Part shown: positions 1 through 7,949 of the stretch, in pieces | Position numbering within the stretch: the first letter of the stretch is position 1 | Layout: each line of letters begins with the position of its first letter | The notes under the pieces: generated by a model | Seen by the model: only the letters and a program-made list of their open reading frames with translations | Databases searched by the model: none | What the model was told of the DNA's origin: nothing | Assembly: GCA_023230925.1 (NCBI GenBank) | Contig: JALNWK010000034.1 | Span: 1 to 31,935 of the forward strand | Reading direction: 5' to 3' | Source of the DNA: Limnochordia bacterium | Lineage (GTDB): Bacteria > Bacillota > Limnochordia > DUMW01 | Length of the DNA stretch: 31,935 nucleotides | Position numbers and translations under genes: made by a program

Positions 1-237
1 AGGTTCTTCCACTGTCAGTGAAGATCTTTGTAATGGCTGCTTCATACTCCTTTTGCTTGTTATCCCGTCTCTCTTTGGTTTTCAACCAGTCATAGTACCC
101 ACTGGTTGAGAAATTCAGCATGGTGGCCCACTTTGTAACGGGATATTCAGTGTTCTTTTGAACAAAGAGATATTTTACTTCAGATGTTTCGCAAAGTAGG
201 CCGCGGCTTTTTTTAGCATTTCGTTCTCCATTCATAA
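1..237 (-). mobile_element. IS3-family transposase fragment (orfA tail and orfB head)
   Basis: Read on the minus strand, this is the junction between the two overlapping frames of an IS3-family transposase. One frame gives MENEMLKKAAAYFAKHLK and stops at 175-177, which is the usual C-terminus of the orfA helix-turn-helix and leucine-zipper protein. The overlapping frame continues as KYLFVQKNTEYPVTKWATML, then STSGYYDWLK, typical of the start of orfB, the DDE transposase. It runs open off the left edge of the window. The overlapping arrangement fits programmed frameshifting known for IS3 elements. Homology stops abruptly near 237, so the start of orfA is lost here. The rest of orfB may lie to the left of the window. 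The family call is confident; whether the copy is active is unknown. Confidence 0.8.
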
Positions 238-262
238 AGGACCAATTGCATTCCAATCCCAC

Positions 263-740
263 TGTGCCACCGACCCAAACCAAGTCTGGATGTGGGACAT
301 AACATGGTTCCCTGGACCAGTCAGAGGAATGTTCCATTATCTCTATTGTCCTGGATCTCTTTTGCAGAAAGATTGTTGCTTGGGATATCTGGACGGAGGA
401 ATCCGCAGATAATGCAAGTATCCTCATTCGCCGTGCAGTCTTGTCTGAGCAGCTAATCCTTAGTAGCAGACCGTTGGTTTTGCACTCGGATAACTCCGAT
501 AACGGTAGTCCAATGAAGGGTGCAATACTACTTGAGACCTTGTACAAGCTTGGCACAACACCTTCAAGAAGTCCTCCCGGCGTAAGTAACGACAACCCGT
601 ATGCGGAGTCGGTATTTAGAACGTGCAAATATCGTCCAAGCTATCCCTACCGGGATTCACAGATTTGGAGCATGCACGCTCTTAGTTCTTACTTTTGTAC
701 AGTGGTACAACATGAACACCGCCATAGCGGTGGTATATGA
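263..740 (+). pseudogene. IS3-family transposase orfB, C-terminal half, frameshifted
   Basis: The plus strand encodes the integrase-core (rve) half of an IS3 orfB in broken frames. It begins ATDPNQVWMWDITWFPGPV. A one-base insertion near 347 shifts the frame, and the protein resumes as RKIVAWDIWTEESADNA, then PLVLHSDN, GSPMKG, VSNDNPYAES and KYRPSYPY. The catalytic aspartate block HSDN has an extra SDN, an apparent 9-nt duplication. Near the end another frame change separates FVQWYN from HEHRHSG. The N-terminal half is absent. The fragment lies head to head with the minus-strand IS3 fragment at 1-237. With several indels it cannot be functional. Confidence 0.85.
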
Positions 741-1585
741 GCGCAGTTCTTAGGTAGCCATCACCTACGAAGTTGGTGGTAGTCCTTTCGGAGTTATGTG
801 CCTGCACCCCTAAGGAAAGCCCAGGTTGTTGCCTGGTAGACGAAAAAGGATTAAGAGCTAGTTAATGCTGCAGCAAGGATTACCGAGTTAGTGCTGAGGA
901 CCTACAGATCAGGACCTCTAGCCCCAATTTCCAAGACCCCCGGACTAGATCAGCCGATTGGTCAATCAAAGTATGCCTTAGTGCGGAGCCGAAGCAGGGG
1001 ACGTACCCTTACAGCGGTGGTGGGGTGCTATTCCCATCGGAGATGATGAGGCTGGTTTAAAATGGTGGGGTAAGGAGTGCGGGATTAAGTTGGGGGTACC
1101 GATGCCCCACGGTTTTTCGATAAGGATTACTAACAAAAATGGGCTTCCCTTGGTTAGGCATGCTTGAAAGAGCCCCAAATAGACATGCCCTGTCAGGGAC
1201 TGAAAGGGTTAGCTCTAAACTCGGTGGCAATTCCTCCCACACACTTTAGCGATTTGTCCTTATTACCTAACCTAGAGGGTTTGTCTCGACAGTTCGAACT
1301 TGCTCAAAAGGGTCCAGATGACATGGGTTTGAGATTTGGCAAAGCCAATAATGTGCTTTCAATTATTTCCCCGTTCTGCTCTCCTAAAGGTATACTACTG
1401 CATCCATTGTCCGGGGCAGAATATGTAGGAAAGGTTTAGTCCTTTGTTGTGAACTCCATCTTCTAGTGGGTCCGGAACATGGGCAGACTACCGAAAATAT
1501 TTCGGCGGTCTGCTGGGTCTCAAGGAATTAGGATTGTCTCTGTGGAATAACGCAAAGAAGGACTATTGTGAAAGGATGATTTCCG
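741..1585. other. Spacer without a recognisable gene
   Basis: About 845 bases lie between the IS3 debris and lemA. A 91-codon open frame at 1164-1439 (plus) has no convincing ribosome binding site and no family I recognise. The region may hold further decayed insertion-sequence material. Its one clear structure is the inverted repeat at 1483-1513. Confidence 0.5.
1483..1513. terminator. Hairpin upstream of lemA
   Basis: The arms GCAGACTACCGAAA and TTTCGGCGGTCTGC pair over 14 positions with a two-base internal mismatch and a very short loop. There is no following T-tract, so it is at best a weak terminator. It sits about 70 nt before lemA and would isolate that operon from upstream transcription. 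Confidence 0.35.
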
Positions 1586-2137
1586 ATGAACTGGTTTCTT
1601 GTGATTCTAGGTGTAGTTGTGATCTACCTAATCTTCTTGTATAACGGGCTAGTCACTCTGAGAGAGCGAGTCAAAAACGCTTGGGCCCAAGTGGACGTGC
1701 AACTGAAGCGACGTTATGATTTGATTCCTAATCTGGTGAATACGGTTAAGGGATACGCGGCCCACGAGAAGGGGACCTTGGAAGAGGTGACCAAAGCGCG
1801 TACTCAGGCCATGTCAGCTGGTGGACCCGCCGAGGCTGGTCAAGCTGAATCTGCCCTAAGTAGTACTCTGCGGACCCTGTTTGCGGTGGCTGAGAACTAC
1901 CCGGAGCTGAAGGCTGATGCCAACTTTAGGGAGTTGCAGAAGGAGCTTTCGGATACGGAAAGTAAGATCGCCTACTCGCGCCAATTCTATAATGACACAG
2001 TCCAAAAGTATAATATTCGGGTCCAACGGTTCCCCGCTGTGCTAGTAGCTGGATTATTTGGCTTCCAGAACGAATCCTTTTTTACTCTGGATGAAGCAGC
2101 AACGGAACGGCAACCTATTAACGTGGACTTTTCCTAG
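1586..2137 (+). CDS. lemA: LemA family protein
   Basis: This 183-residue protein matches the LemA family in length and layout. An N-terminal membrane anchor (about residues 3-21, rich in V, I, L and F) is followed by the conserved stretch GLVTLRERVKNAWAQVDVQL and by KRRYDLIPNLVNTVKGYAAHE, the family signature. The rest is predicted helical bundle. The family's biochemical role is unsettled; members are membrane-anchored with most of the chain outside or inside the membrane depending on species. The start is fixed by AAAGGAT about eight bases upstream. The DUF2207 gene begins 27 nt after its stop. LemA and DUF2207 or TPM-type membrane proteins are very often paired, so this is probably a two-gene operon whose products work together at the envelope. 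The family call is secure and the function is not. Confidence 0.93.
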   Translation: MNWFLVILGVVVIYLIFLYNGLVTLRERVKNAWAQVDVQLKRRYDLIPNLVNTVKGYAAHEKGTLEEVTKARTQAMSAGGPAEAGQAESALSSTLRTLFAVAENYPELKADANFRELQKELSDTESKIAYSRQFYNDTVQKYNIRVQRFPAVLVAGLFGFQNESFFTLDEAATERQPINVDFS

Positions 2138-2164
2138 GGACTCTATCTTGAGGGGGCAAAGAAC

Positions 2165-4015
2165 ATGATGAAGTGTTCTAAGCATTGGTGGTGGGCGGTT
2201 TTTCTTTTGCTGCTGCTTTCTTTAGGGACACAGGCAGCATCAGCCCGAAGCTACTCCTTTGAACGATTGCGTATTGAAGCATGGCTGCTGGAGGATGGTA
2301 GCCTCAGAGTAGAAGAACACCGTACCGTGCGGTTCAATGGTCAGTTCTCAGGTCTGTACCAGTGGATCGATACCTCGGCCAAAATTACCGTGCGGGACAT
2401 TCAGGTGCGGGAGGGTGATCGGTTATATGAACGGAACCCAAGGGCGGAGATCGGTCCTGCGGGGACTTTCTTTGTACGGCAGGAGCCCCGGTCGGTCTAT
2501 GTGGACTGGAGCTATTCAGCCCGGGATGAGGTCCGTACCTTTACACTAAGTTATGTACTCGGGCAAGCGGTGAGTCTGCATGAAGACGTAGGTGAATTAT
2601 ACGTTAAGTTCGTGGGGGATCATTGGGAACAGAAGACAAACCAGGTGGAAGTATTGCTGCATCTACCCCCTGGGGCTAGTAAGCAGGATGTGCGGGCATG
2701 GGGGCATGGACCGCTAAACGGTGTGGTGGAGATCCTTGATGGGCAGAGGGTTCGCTGGACTGTAGAGCCTCTGCCGGTTAAGACCATGTTAGAAGGACGG
2801 GTGACCTTTCCCAAGAAGTTGCTCCAGGCCTCTGCTCCCTATGCTGTGATTACCCACCGACAAGCCCTAGATGACATCCTAGCGGAAGAGCAGGCCTGGG
2901 CCAAGGAAGCAAACCAGGCAAGGTTCCAAGCGCGGCTGAATTGGGTGCTGGCTGTGTTGATTGTCATCGGTTCCCTAGTAATGGCTATTCGTGCCTATTT
3001 GCTCTGGGGCAGGGAGTACAGGCCACAGTTTGATGGTGAGTATTACCGGGAACTGCCAAAGGACTACTCTCCAGCGGAGATGTCGGTCTTGTACTATAAC
3101 GGGACCATATCCACGAAGGACCTTACGGCCACTGTCTTAGACTTGGCCCGGCGGAAGTGGATCAAGATCGAAGAGATCACTCCCGAGAAGACGGGGATCC
3201 TTAGGCGGCGCAAAGATACAGATTATATGATGACTAGACTTGAAGGTGATGGTAAACCCTTAGCACCCCATGAAAAAAGAGTGATGGATCTCCTATTTGA
3301 CACAGTTGCCAATAAAGAGCAGGGCTCGGTTAGCTTTAAGGATCTAGAGGACTTTGCGAAGAAACAGCGAACTACCTTTGCCTCGTTTTGGCAGCAATGG
3401 CAAAGCTCAGTGAAATCCCGAGCAGAACGCCATGGTTTCTTTGACACTACTAACGCGGGCCCAAGAAAGAAAGTCTTTCTTTTGGGGGTGCTACTTCTTG
3501 TCTTGGTAATCCCAGCGTTTATCATGAATTGGTTGGCCACGGGCTTTGCTTGTCTAATCGGTGGGTTCATCGTCATCTTGGGAGGAGCTTCGATTCATCG
3601 TCGTAGCCTTGAGGGTGCTGAGGACTTTGCCAAGTGGAGGGCTTTTCGTAAGTTTCTCCTGCATTTCTCCGAGATTGAGCGCCGAGAGATCCCATCACTG
3701 GTTATCTGGGAGCACTACTTGGTGTACGCCGTATCCCTTGGTGTTGCTAAAGAGGTCATCAAGCAACTACAGGTGGTCTATCCGGGATTAGAGGATGACG
3801 GTTACCGGTTCGGTTACGGTTGGTATTATATAGGGACGCGGGGTATGGGCAATTTCGAGCGGAGTCTTAGTCAACTCACAAGCTCCATGCAAAAAAGCTT
3901 CCAACAGTCCATCGCGGCAGCAACTGGCCAGAGTGCTTCGGGCAGTGGTGCTGGTGGTGGATTCTCCGGAGGTGGAGGCGGTGGTGTCGGAGGTGGAGGT
4001 GGCGGCGTCCGTTAA
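2165..4015 (+). CDS. DUF2207 domain membrane protein
   Basis: This 616-residue envelope protein has a signal peptide at residues 1-28 (WWWAVFLLLLLSLGTQAASA). An extracytoplasmic DUF2207 domain follows to about residue 250; its start (SYSFERLRIEAWLLEDGSLR, then FSGLYQWI) is typical. A membrane segment lies at about 261-281, then a cytoplasmic region with the motif EYYRELPKDYSPAEMSVLYY, and a hydrophobic hairpin at about 437-480. The last 30 residues are almost all glycine and serine, as in many members of this family. AGGGGG eight bases upstream supports the ATG start. It follows lemA by 27 nt, and the two are probably co-transcribed. No enzymatic activity is established for DUF2207; an envelope-stress or cell-wall role is only inference. 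Confidence 0.92.
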   Translation: MMKCSKHWWWAVFLLLLLSLGTQAASARSYSFERLRIEAWLLEDGSLRVEEHRTVRFNGQFSGLYQWIDTSAKITVRDIQVREGDRLYERNPRAEIGPAGTFFVRQEPRSVYVDWSYSARDEVRTFTLSYVLGQAVSLHEDVGELYVKFVGDHWEQKTNQVEVLLHLPPGASKQDVRAWGHGPLNGVVEILDGQRVRWTVEPLPVKTMLEGRVTFPKKLLQASAPYAVITHRQALDDILAEEQAWAKEANQARFQARLNWVLAVLIVIGSLVMAIRAYLLWGREYRPQFDGEYYRELPKDYSPAEMSVLYYNGTISTKDLTATVLDLARRKWIKIEEITPEKTGILRRRKDTDYMMTRLEGDGKPLAPHEKRVMDLLFDTVANKEQGSVSFKDLEDFAKKQRTTFASFWQQWQSSVKSRAERHGFFDTTNAGPRKKVFLLGVLLLVLVIPAFIMNWLATGFACLIGGFIVILGGASIHRRSLEGAEDFAKWRAFRKFLLHFSEIERREIPSLVIWEHYLVYAVSLGVAKEVIKQLQVVYPGLEDDGYRFGYGWYYIGTRGMGNFERSLSQLTSSMQKSFQQSIAAATGQSASGSGAGGGFSGGGGGGVGGGGGGVR

Positions 4016-4180
4016 TAAGCTTTCCAGACCTGCGAGGTTTGGTGTCTTTCCGTAAAAGGTGTGTCTAGGGCGTAGATTTTGCAAAACAGGTAAGGGCAGA
4101 GCACAAGGAATCGGCAGTTAGTTGCAGTCTTTGGGATGAGGGTCGGCACTTGATTCTCTAGTAGTGCTTTGTGTCAGCAG

Positions 4181-4251
4181 ACTTACTCCCCATTGTCATT
4201 GGCAGATAGTTTCTGTGATGGGGCCGCCGGTAGATGCAATGGGGAGTAAGT
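4181..4251. repeat. Perfect 15-bp inverted repeat with 41-nt loop
   Basis: ACTTACTCCCCATTG (4181-4195) is exactly complementary to CAATGGGGAGTAAGT (4237-4251). Within the loop, ATGGGG at 4218-4223 could pair with CCCCAT at 4188-4193 instead, so two exclusive foldings are possible. The element lies in the spacer between two convergent genes and has no T-tract on either side. Confidence 0.7.
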
Positions 4252-4289
4252 GGTACTTAAGACCACTCCTGCTGGCGGGTGATAAAAGA

Positions 4290-4339
4290 CCCAGATGGAA
4301 CCAAAGGTAGTTCTCACTTGGAGACCGGTTCCACCTGGG
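4290..4339. repeat. 13-bp inverted repeat, one mismatch
   Basis: CCCAGATGGAACC (4290-4302) pairs with GGTTCCACCTGGG (4327-4339) with one mismatch and a 24-nt loop. It lies 38 nt after the 15-bp inverted repeat, in the 3' spacer shared by the DUF2207 gene and the convergent isomerase gene. It may act as a bidirectional transcription barrier, but no T-tract is visible. Confidence 0.6.
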
Positions 4340-4505
4340 ATTTGATGTTGGCAATCAGGGTTGTTTCAGGACCGAGCCCCCAGGCATCTCATAAAGACAG
4401 CTGAACAAGGACACACGGTTCGGTGGTCTTGTCTACTGGGGCGTATTCGTTTCAGGTCTGGGACAGTTTTCGCATGCGATCACATTTCCAGAAGCCATTC
4501 CTACT

Positions 4506-5384
4506 CTAATAGGGACTTGGCACAAAGTCTCCGCCCCGGCACTCTTTTAAGTAATGCAGGGAACGTACTTGTCCGGTCATCTCCAAATCACCCCGATAGA
4601 CAGGATCATGAAAGCCCTCGATATCGATGGTGCCTTGGTAGTTGGACTGGCGCAAGATTGTGATCAGGTCTGTCCAGTTGGAGTCTCCAAAACCCGGTGT
4701 TCGGTGCCAAGCGTATGCCTTTGGTCCGTTGATCCCATATTCTCGGATAATGTCCCAGGCGATGGTGGCGTCCTTGCCGTGTACGTGGAAGATCCGATGG
4801 GCCCATTTCCGAAGCTGGGGTACAGGATCAATGAGATTAACCAGTTGATGACAAGGCTCCCACTCCAACCCGATATTCTCAGCAGGGAGTGCATCAAACA
4901 TCATTTCCCACGCGGTGGGGCCATGGGCGATGTTCCAGCCTCCTCTATGCCAATTTCCACCCATACCGCAGTTTTCAAAGGCTAGGCGGATCCCCTGATC
5001 TTCCGCCCGTTTTGCTAAGGGCTCGAAGACTTCGCGAAAGCGCGGTATGCATTTTTCTATAGGTTCATTGACGACCCTTCCGGCAAAGCCAGTTACCAGA
5101 TCAGTGCCAAAAAGGTGTGCATGGTCAATGAGCTGTTTCCAGTCATCCACAGCTTTGTCATTATCCTCAACCAATGCGTTATTGGAGACGGATAGGCTCG
5201 AAATCACAACATCGTGTCCTTCCAGTATTTCCTGTAATCTTTGGGCTAGTTGGGGTAAATTAATATCGCCAATGGTTTCCCAGAAGGTCAGACCAAAAGA
5301 CTCAAAACCTAATGGTAGAATCTGCGGGATGACCTTAAGTGCCATGTTCCCAGGTACAAGCGTGCCGATACGTAGTTTGTGCAA
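4506..5384 (-). CDS. Sugar phosphate isomerase/epimerase-like TIM-barrel protein
   Basis: This 292-residue protein belongs to the xylose-isomerase-like TIM barrel (AP endonuclease family 2) group. Members isomerise or epimerise sugars or inositol derivatives with a divalent metal. Likely metal ligands are E137 (LAFENCG), E174 or E176 (GLEWEPCHQ), H200/H202 (FHVHGKD) and E256 (IDIEGFHD). I chose the TTG at 5384 because AAAGGAG stands about eight bases before it; an ATG 45 nt further upstream has no such site and adds a non-homologous tail. No signal peptide is seen, so it is cytoplasmic. It stands alone on the minus strand, convergent with DUF2207, so its partners are not evident. The substrate cannot be read from the sequence. 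Confidence 0.87.
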   Translation of the reverse strand: MHKLRIGTLVPGNMALKVIPQILPLGFESFGLTFWETIGDINLPQLAQRLQEILEGHDVVISSLSVSNNALVEDNDKAVDDWKQLIDHAHLFGTDLVTGFAGRVVNEPIEKCIPRFREVFEPLAKRAEDQGIRLAFENCGMGGNWHRGGWNIAHGPTAWEMMFDALPAENIGLEWEPCHQLVNLIDPVPQLRKWAHRIFHVHGKDATIAWDIIREYGINGPKAYAWHRTPGFGDSNWTDLITILRQSNYQGTIDIEGFHDPVYRGDLEMTGQVRSLHYLKECRGGDFVPSPY

Positions 5385-5734
5385 TGTTGTTCTCCTTTCA
5401 TGATGTGAGATAGTGTACAATAAAAGCATAATGCATATTCGGCATAAGGTCCATAGATAATCTTGTGTGTTTCCTATCTTGTGGGGGTGCGTATATCGGT
5501 CGATTTAGACAGCTTGTGGACGCAAAAAGCATATCGAATTCATGGACTCATGTCAGCAGTAGTTGTTTTCAAAACTTGATGCTTTCTTGGATTCGTTCCG
5601 AAGCCTACAACGATATGAATTATGGAGAATTCGTTCAGGAAGGGCCAAGTAGCGAATCTAGAACGATGTGGTAAGGCCTTGTAATCTAAGGACCCTAAGA
5701 CTAGAAACCGATCACAGGGGCTAAACCGTAGGAT
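5385..5734. other. Spacer without a recognisable gene
   Basis: This stretch separates the start of the isomerase gene from the end of the XRE gene. It must hold the isomerase promoter (minus strand, an AT-rich stretch near 5400-5450), but I cannot fix its -35 and -10 boxes. A 69-codon open frame at 5465-5674 looks random in composition and lacks a ribosome binding site. Confidence 0.4.
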
Positions 5735-5926
5735 CTAGTCCAAAGTAAAAAGTGCCTCCACAGAGCTATCCAGTACGCGAGCTAGTTTCATCGCTAATGC
5801 TAAAGATGGATCGTATCGGTCATTTTCGATGGCAATGATTGTTTGCCGTGAAACGCCTACGAGATTAGCCAAATCCTCTTGACGTAGTCCCTGTTCCTTT
5901 CGGATTTGCTTAATGATATTCCTCAT
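5735..5926 (-). CDS. Short XRE-family HTH transcriptional regulator
   Basis: This is a 63-residue single-domain repressor. It is almost entirely a Cro/C1-type helix-turn-helix: IRKEQGLRQEDLANLVGVSR then QTIIAIENDRYDPSL. The recognition helix lies around residues 25-35. Such short XRE proteins commonly sit beside a small membrane protein of unknown role, as here. The start codon overlaps the stop of the upstream membrane-protein gene (ATGA), so the two are translationally coupled in one operon. It probably represses its own operon through the duplicated dyad at 6261-6328. What signal it answers to is unknown. Confidence 0.92.
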   Translation of the reverse strand: MRNIIKQIRKEQGLRQEDLANLVGVSRQTIIAIENDRYDPSLALAMKLARVLDSSVEALFTLD

Positions 5927-6246
5927 GGTCTAAACACCACAAGACTGATGAAACCGATTACTAACGCAATGATTAGGATGATTACCGAGAGCTTGAGTAT
6001 GGGGGTGTCCTTTAACTCACCATCTGCGGTCATCCTATGTTTGTAGTATAGTTGTGCTACTAGCAGAACTATGTTTTGCGAAATCAAGATCATGAAAGGT
6101 CTACTTAGAGGCTGTCTCATGATAATGTTATCGTAAACCATGGCAGCCAGTAGTGCTAAAATCACAAATGCATAGGCCCATTTCATTGCCTGGAGTTGAA
6201 TGAACCTTTCCATTTCATCTGCCTTTTTAAAGCGTTGCGTTTTCAT
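5923..6246 (-). CDS. Small three-TM membrane protein paired with XRE regulator
   Basis: This 107-residue protein has a charged cytoplasmic N-terminus (KTQRFKKADEMERF) and three hydrophobic segments: WAYAFVILALLAAMVY (about 24-40), PFMILISQNIVLLVAQLYY (about 50-68) and a long C-terminal one, LKLSVIILIIALVIGFISLV (about 84-103). The layout resembles the small DUF membrane proteins commonly encoded next to short XRE repressors in Firmicutes, but I cannot assign a Pfam number. AGGAGGG stands just before the ATG. It is the first gene of the two-gene operon and overlaps the regulator by four bases. It may sense or relay a membrane signal to the repressor; that is inference from the pairing. Confidence 0.8.
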   Translation of the reverse strand: MKTQRFKKADEMERFIQLQAMKWAYAFVILALLAAMVYDNIIMRQPLSRPFMILISQNIVLLVAQLYYKHRMTADGELKDTPILKLSVIILIIALVIGFISLVVFRP

Positions 6247-6260
6247 CTTATCCCTCCTAG

Positions 6261-6328
6261 AATGTCAAATGTTCTTTACATTTTCACTGTACAACGCTCT
6301 TCCAAGGATGTCAAGAACTCTTTACATT
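6261..6328 (-). promoter_or_regulatory. Duplicated dyad, probable XRE operator
   Basis: Two direct copies of a 21-bp site lie at 6262-6282 and 6308-6328. On the plus strand each reads ATGTCAA, four variable bases, then TCTTTACATT. Each copy is itself an imperfect dyad bounded by ATGT and ACATT. The distal copy covers the -35 box and the proximal copy covers the start-site region, so a bound repressor would block polymerase. The XRE protein of the same operon is the natural candidate. Confidence 0.65.
6286..6314 (-). promoter_or_regulatory. Promoter of the membrane protein/XRE operon
   Basis: On the minus strand TTGACA (6314-6309) is followed after exactly 17 bases by TACAGT (6291-6286), a near-consensus sigma-A promoter. 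Transcription would start near 6280, leaving a short leader before the AGGAGGG ribosome binding site. It is the clearest promoter in the window. Confidence 0.8.
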
Positions 6329-6431
6329 CTGTGTTTTCTTACCAAGGTATAGACAGACAGTCCAATTGTCTCCCCGGTTCCTGCAGAAGTAGGCCGTCAA
6401 GGGAGAGGAGGCTTTGCTGCAGGATTGCATT

Positions 6432-6503
6432 GTGGGAGGCTTGAGGATATGGTTTTGGGCGTACGGGTGCCTGCTATGGGTTACTAAGGGAAGAGATCCA
6501 GCT
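6432..6503 (+). repeat. Dispersed repeat family 1, copy A (72 bp)
   Basis: This stretch matches 25100-25171 over 72 positions without a gap; by eye 58 bases are identical. In the frame starting at 6432 both copies read VGGLRIWF, then a variable residue or stop, then GCLLWVT. Five of the twelve changed codons are synonymous. That suggests remnants of a protein-coding mobile element, which I cannot name. Confidence 0.6.
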
Positions 6504-6525
6504 TTTATCTGATACAACTCATGTC

Positions 6526-6703
6526 AAAGGAAGGAGTTCTGAAAGGAACAGCGAAATATAAGTATAAAGTAGGTTAACCGGATATACCAACAAGGACGGA
6601 TAGGACAGTTAGTCTCTGCGTAAAGTCAATGATAGCAAGGTATAAACGGCTAGTCATGGATGGGCTCGGGAAGGCATACAATAGAAGAGGGTTTGGATGT
6701 TGG
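6526..6703 (+). repeat. Dispersed repeat family 2, copy A, with 84-nt inverted-repeat core
   Basis: This is homologous to 12431-12606. The core at 6572-6655 is bounded by imperfect inverted arms, GGTTAACCGGATATACC and GGTATAAACGGCTAGTC. The other copy has the same 84-nt spacing. Between copies the arms are well conserved while the middle 45 nt differ at nearly half the positions. Weaker homology flanks the core on both sides. It lies upstream of the lyase gene and may be a miniature mobile element or a structured RNA. Confidence 0.65.
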
Positions 6704-7028
6704 TTAACGATGGTCATGGCACAGCAGTGTAGCAGAGGTAGTCTGACATGCCTAAAGACGACCACAGACAGGGTGCACGGAACAAGCTAGACTGTCTTAG
6801 AGTGCCGAATAGCGACGCATAGACACAGAAAGAATAGGGTTCTGCAGTTGAGGTTCACTAATGGTAGGAGAAAGCGTGTGGCAGCTCATTGAGTCAGATT
6901 AGCTATCACGCGGTATATCAGCTATGGAGTCGGTACATCGTCTTACTTACACATTGTTTGCTGTTGAGAGAATGGGCGCTTCCTAGGGTCTTTTGGTGGA
7001 GCGACTACGATGGAACATGGGGGAGAAT
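6704..7028. other. Spacer upstream of the lyase gene
   Basis: About 325 bases follow the family 2 repeat. I see no gene, convincing promoter or terminator here, though the promoter of the lyase/sialidase pair is expected in it. Confidence 0.35.
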
Positions 7029-7931
7029 ATGGATAACATAAACCGAGCAGGTGCACCGATCCAAGGCGTCATGTCCTTATTGCTTACACCTTTTGATCAC
7101 AACAAGTCGATTGATTGGCAGACTTACGAAGCATATGTCGATTGGCAGTTGGCTCAAATGCCGCATGGACTTTTTGCCGTATGCGGTTCAAGTGAAATGA
7201 AGTGGCTTACCATGGAGGAACGATTGGAACTGGCAGAAAGAGCAGTATTCCGTGCCAAGAAGGTACCAGTTGTTGCTACTGCTAATCTCTTGCCGGATTG
7301 TTCAAGGCATCGTGAAGAGCTACATAGAATGATTGACACGGGTGTATCCGGGGTTGTACTGGTTCCACCTTTCGGTCTTGGTAGGGAGCCTTCGAGACTT
7401 GAAGCATACTTTGGTGCTTTGATCGAAGCCTCTACAGTCCCTGTATTCTTATACGAATGGCCTCAAGTGGAGCCGTATCTCATATCCCATGAGAGCTTCT
7501 CGCGGTTAGTAGAGTATGGCGCTCTTGGCATCAAGGATACCACATGCACCATCGAGGGGATCACCTCTAAGATCCAGTCTGCACCCAACGCAGTCGTCTT
7601 CCAAGCTAATACTGCATTTGCTACCGATGCCATTCGGGCAGGGGCAGGAGGACTAATGGCAATAACCTCTACCTCAAATACCGATCTGGTCGTTCGTTTT
7701 TGGGAGGCTCTCGTCGAGAAGGATACAGATAGGGAGGCAGCTGTTTTGCAGAGAGAACTTGTCTTTCTTGATTCACTTCTCATTCGGGCTCATCCTGCTG
7801 CTGCGAAGTACATTGTTCGCCTACGCGGTCTAGATTTTCAGCTGTATACCAGATGGCCAGTCAACCTTGAACCTCAGGTTTTGAAAGCAATTGATATCTG
7901 GTATCACGATACGATTGCCTTCGGTCTATAG
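7029..7931 (+). CDS. Dihydrodipicolinate synthase/N-acetylneuraminate lyase family protein
   Basis: This 300-residue Schiff-base aldolase belongs to the DapA/NanA superfamily. It carries the pyruvate- or oxo-acid-binding motif VCGSSE (51-56, equivalent to GTTGE), the catalytic tyrosine Y142 (VFLYEWPQ) and the Schiff-base lysine K169 (ALGIKDTTC). The ATG at 7029 is preferred since GGGGGAG stands just before it; an in-frame ATG at 7017 and a TTG at 6993 lack a ribosome binding site. Family members include dihydrodipicolinate synthase, N-acetylneuraminate lyase and sugar-acid dehydratase/aldolases. The 18-nt gap to the downstream sialidase-fold gene and the sugar-catabolic surroundings favour cleavage or dehydration of a sugar acid over lysine synthesis. 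The exact substrate is not determined. Confidence 0.87.
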   Translation: MDNINRAGAPIQGVMSLLLTPFDHNKSIDWQTYEAYVDWQLAQMPHGLFAVCGSSEMKWLTMEERLELAERAVFRAKKVPVVATANLLPDCSRHREELHRMIDTGVSGVVLVPPFGLGREPSRLEAYFGALIEASTVPVFLYEWPQVEPYLISHESFSRLVEYGALGIKDTTCTIEGITSKIQSAPNAVVFQANTAFATDAIRAGAGGLMAITSTSNTDLVVRFWEALVEKDTDREAAVLQRELVFLDSLLIRAHPAAAKYIVRLRGLDFQLYTRWPVNLEPQVLKAIDIWYHDTIAFGL

Positions 7932-7949
7932 CATGGGGGGGATTAGAGG

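Noticed and set aside
1164..1439. 91-codon plus-strand open frame
   Set aside because: No ribosome binding site, no recognisable domain, and it lies in insertion-sequence debris.
5465..5674. 69-codon plus-strand open frame
   Set aside because: Random-looking composition, no ribosome binding site, and antisense to the probable isomerase promoter region.
6572..6655. Inverted-repeat arms as an integron attC site
   Set aside because: No RYYYAAC/GTRRRRY-like core pair with the right spacing, and no integron integrase in the window.
6574..6765. Minus-strand open frame across repeat family 2, partly conserved in copy B
   Set aside because: Third-position bias between copies is weak, copy B has stops, and arm pairing explains the conserved blocks better.
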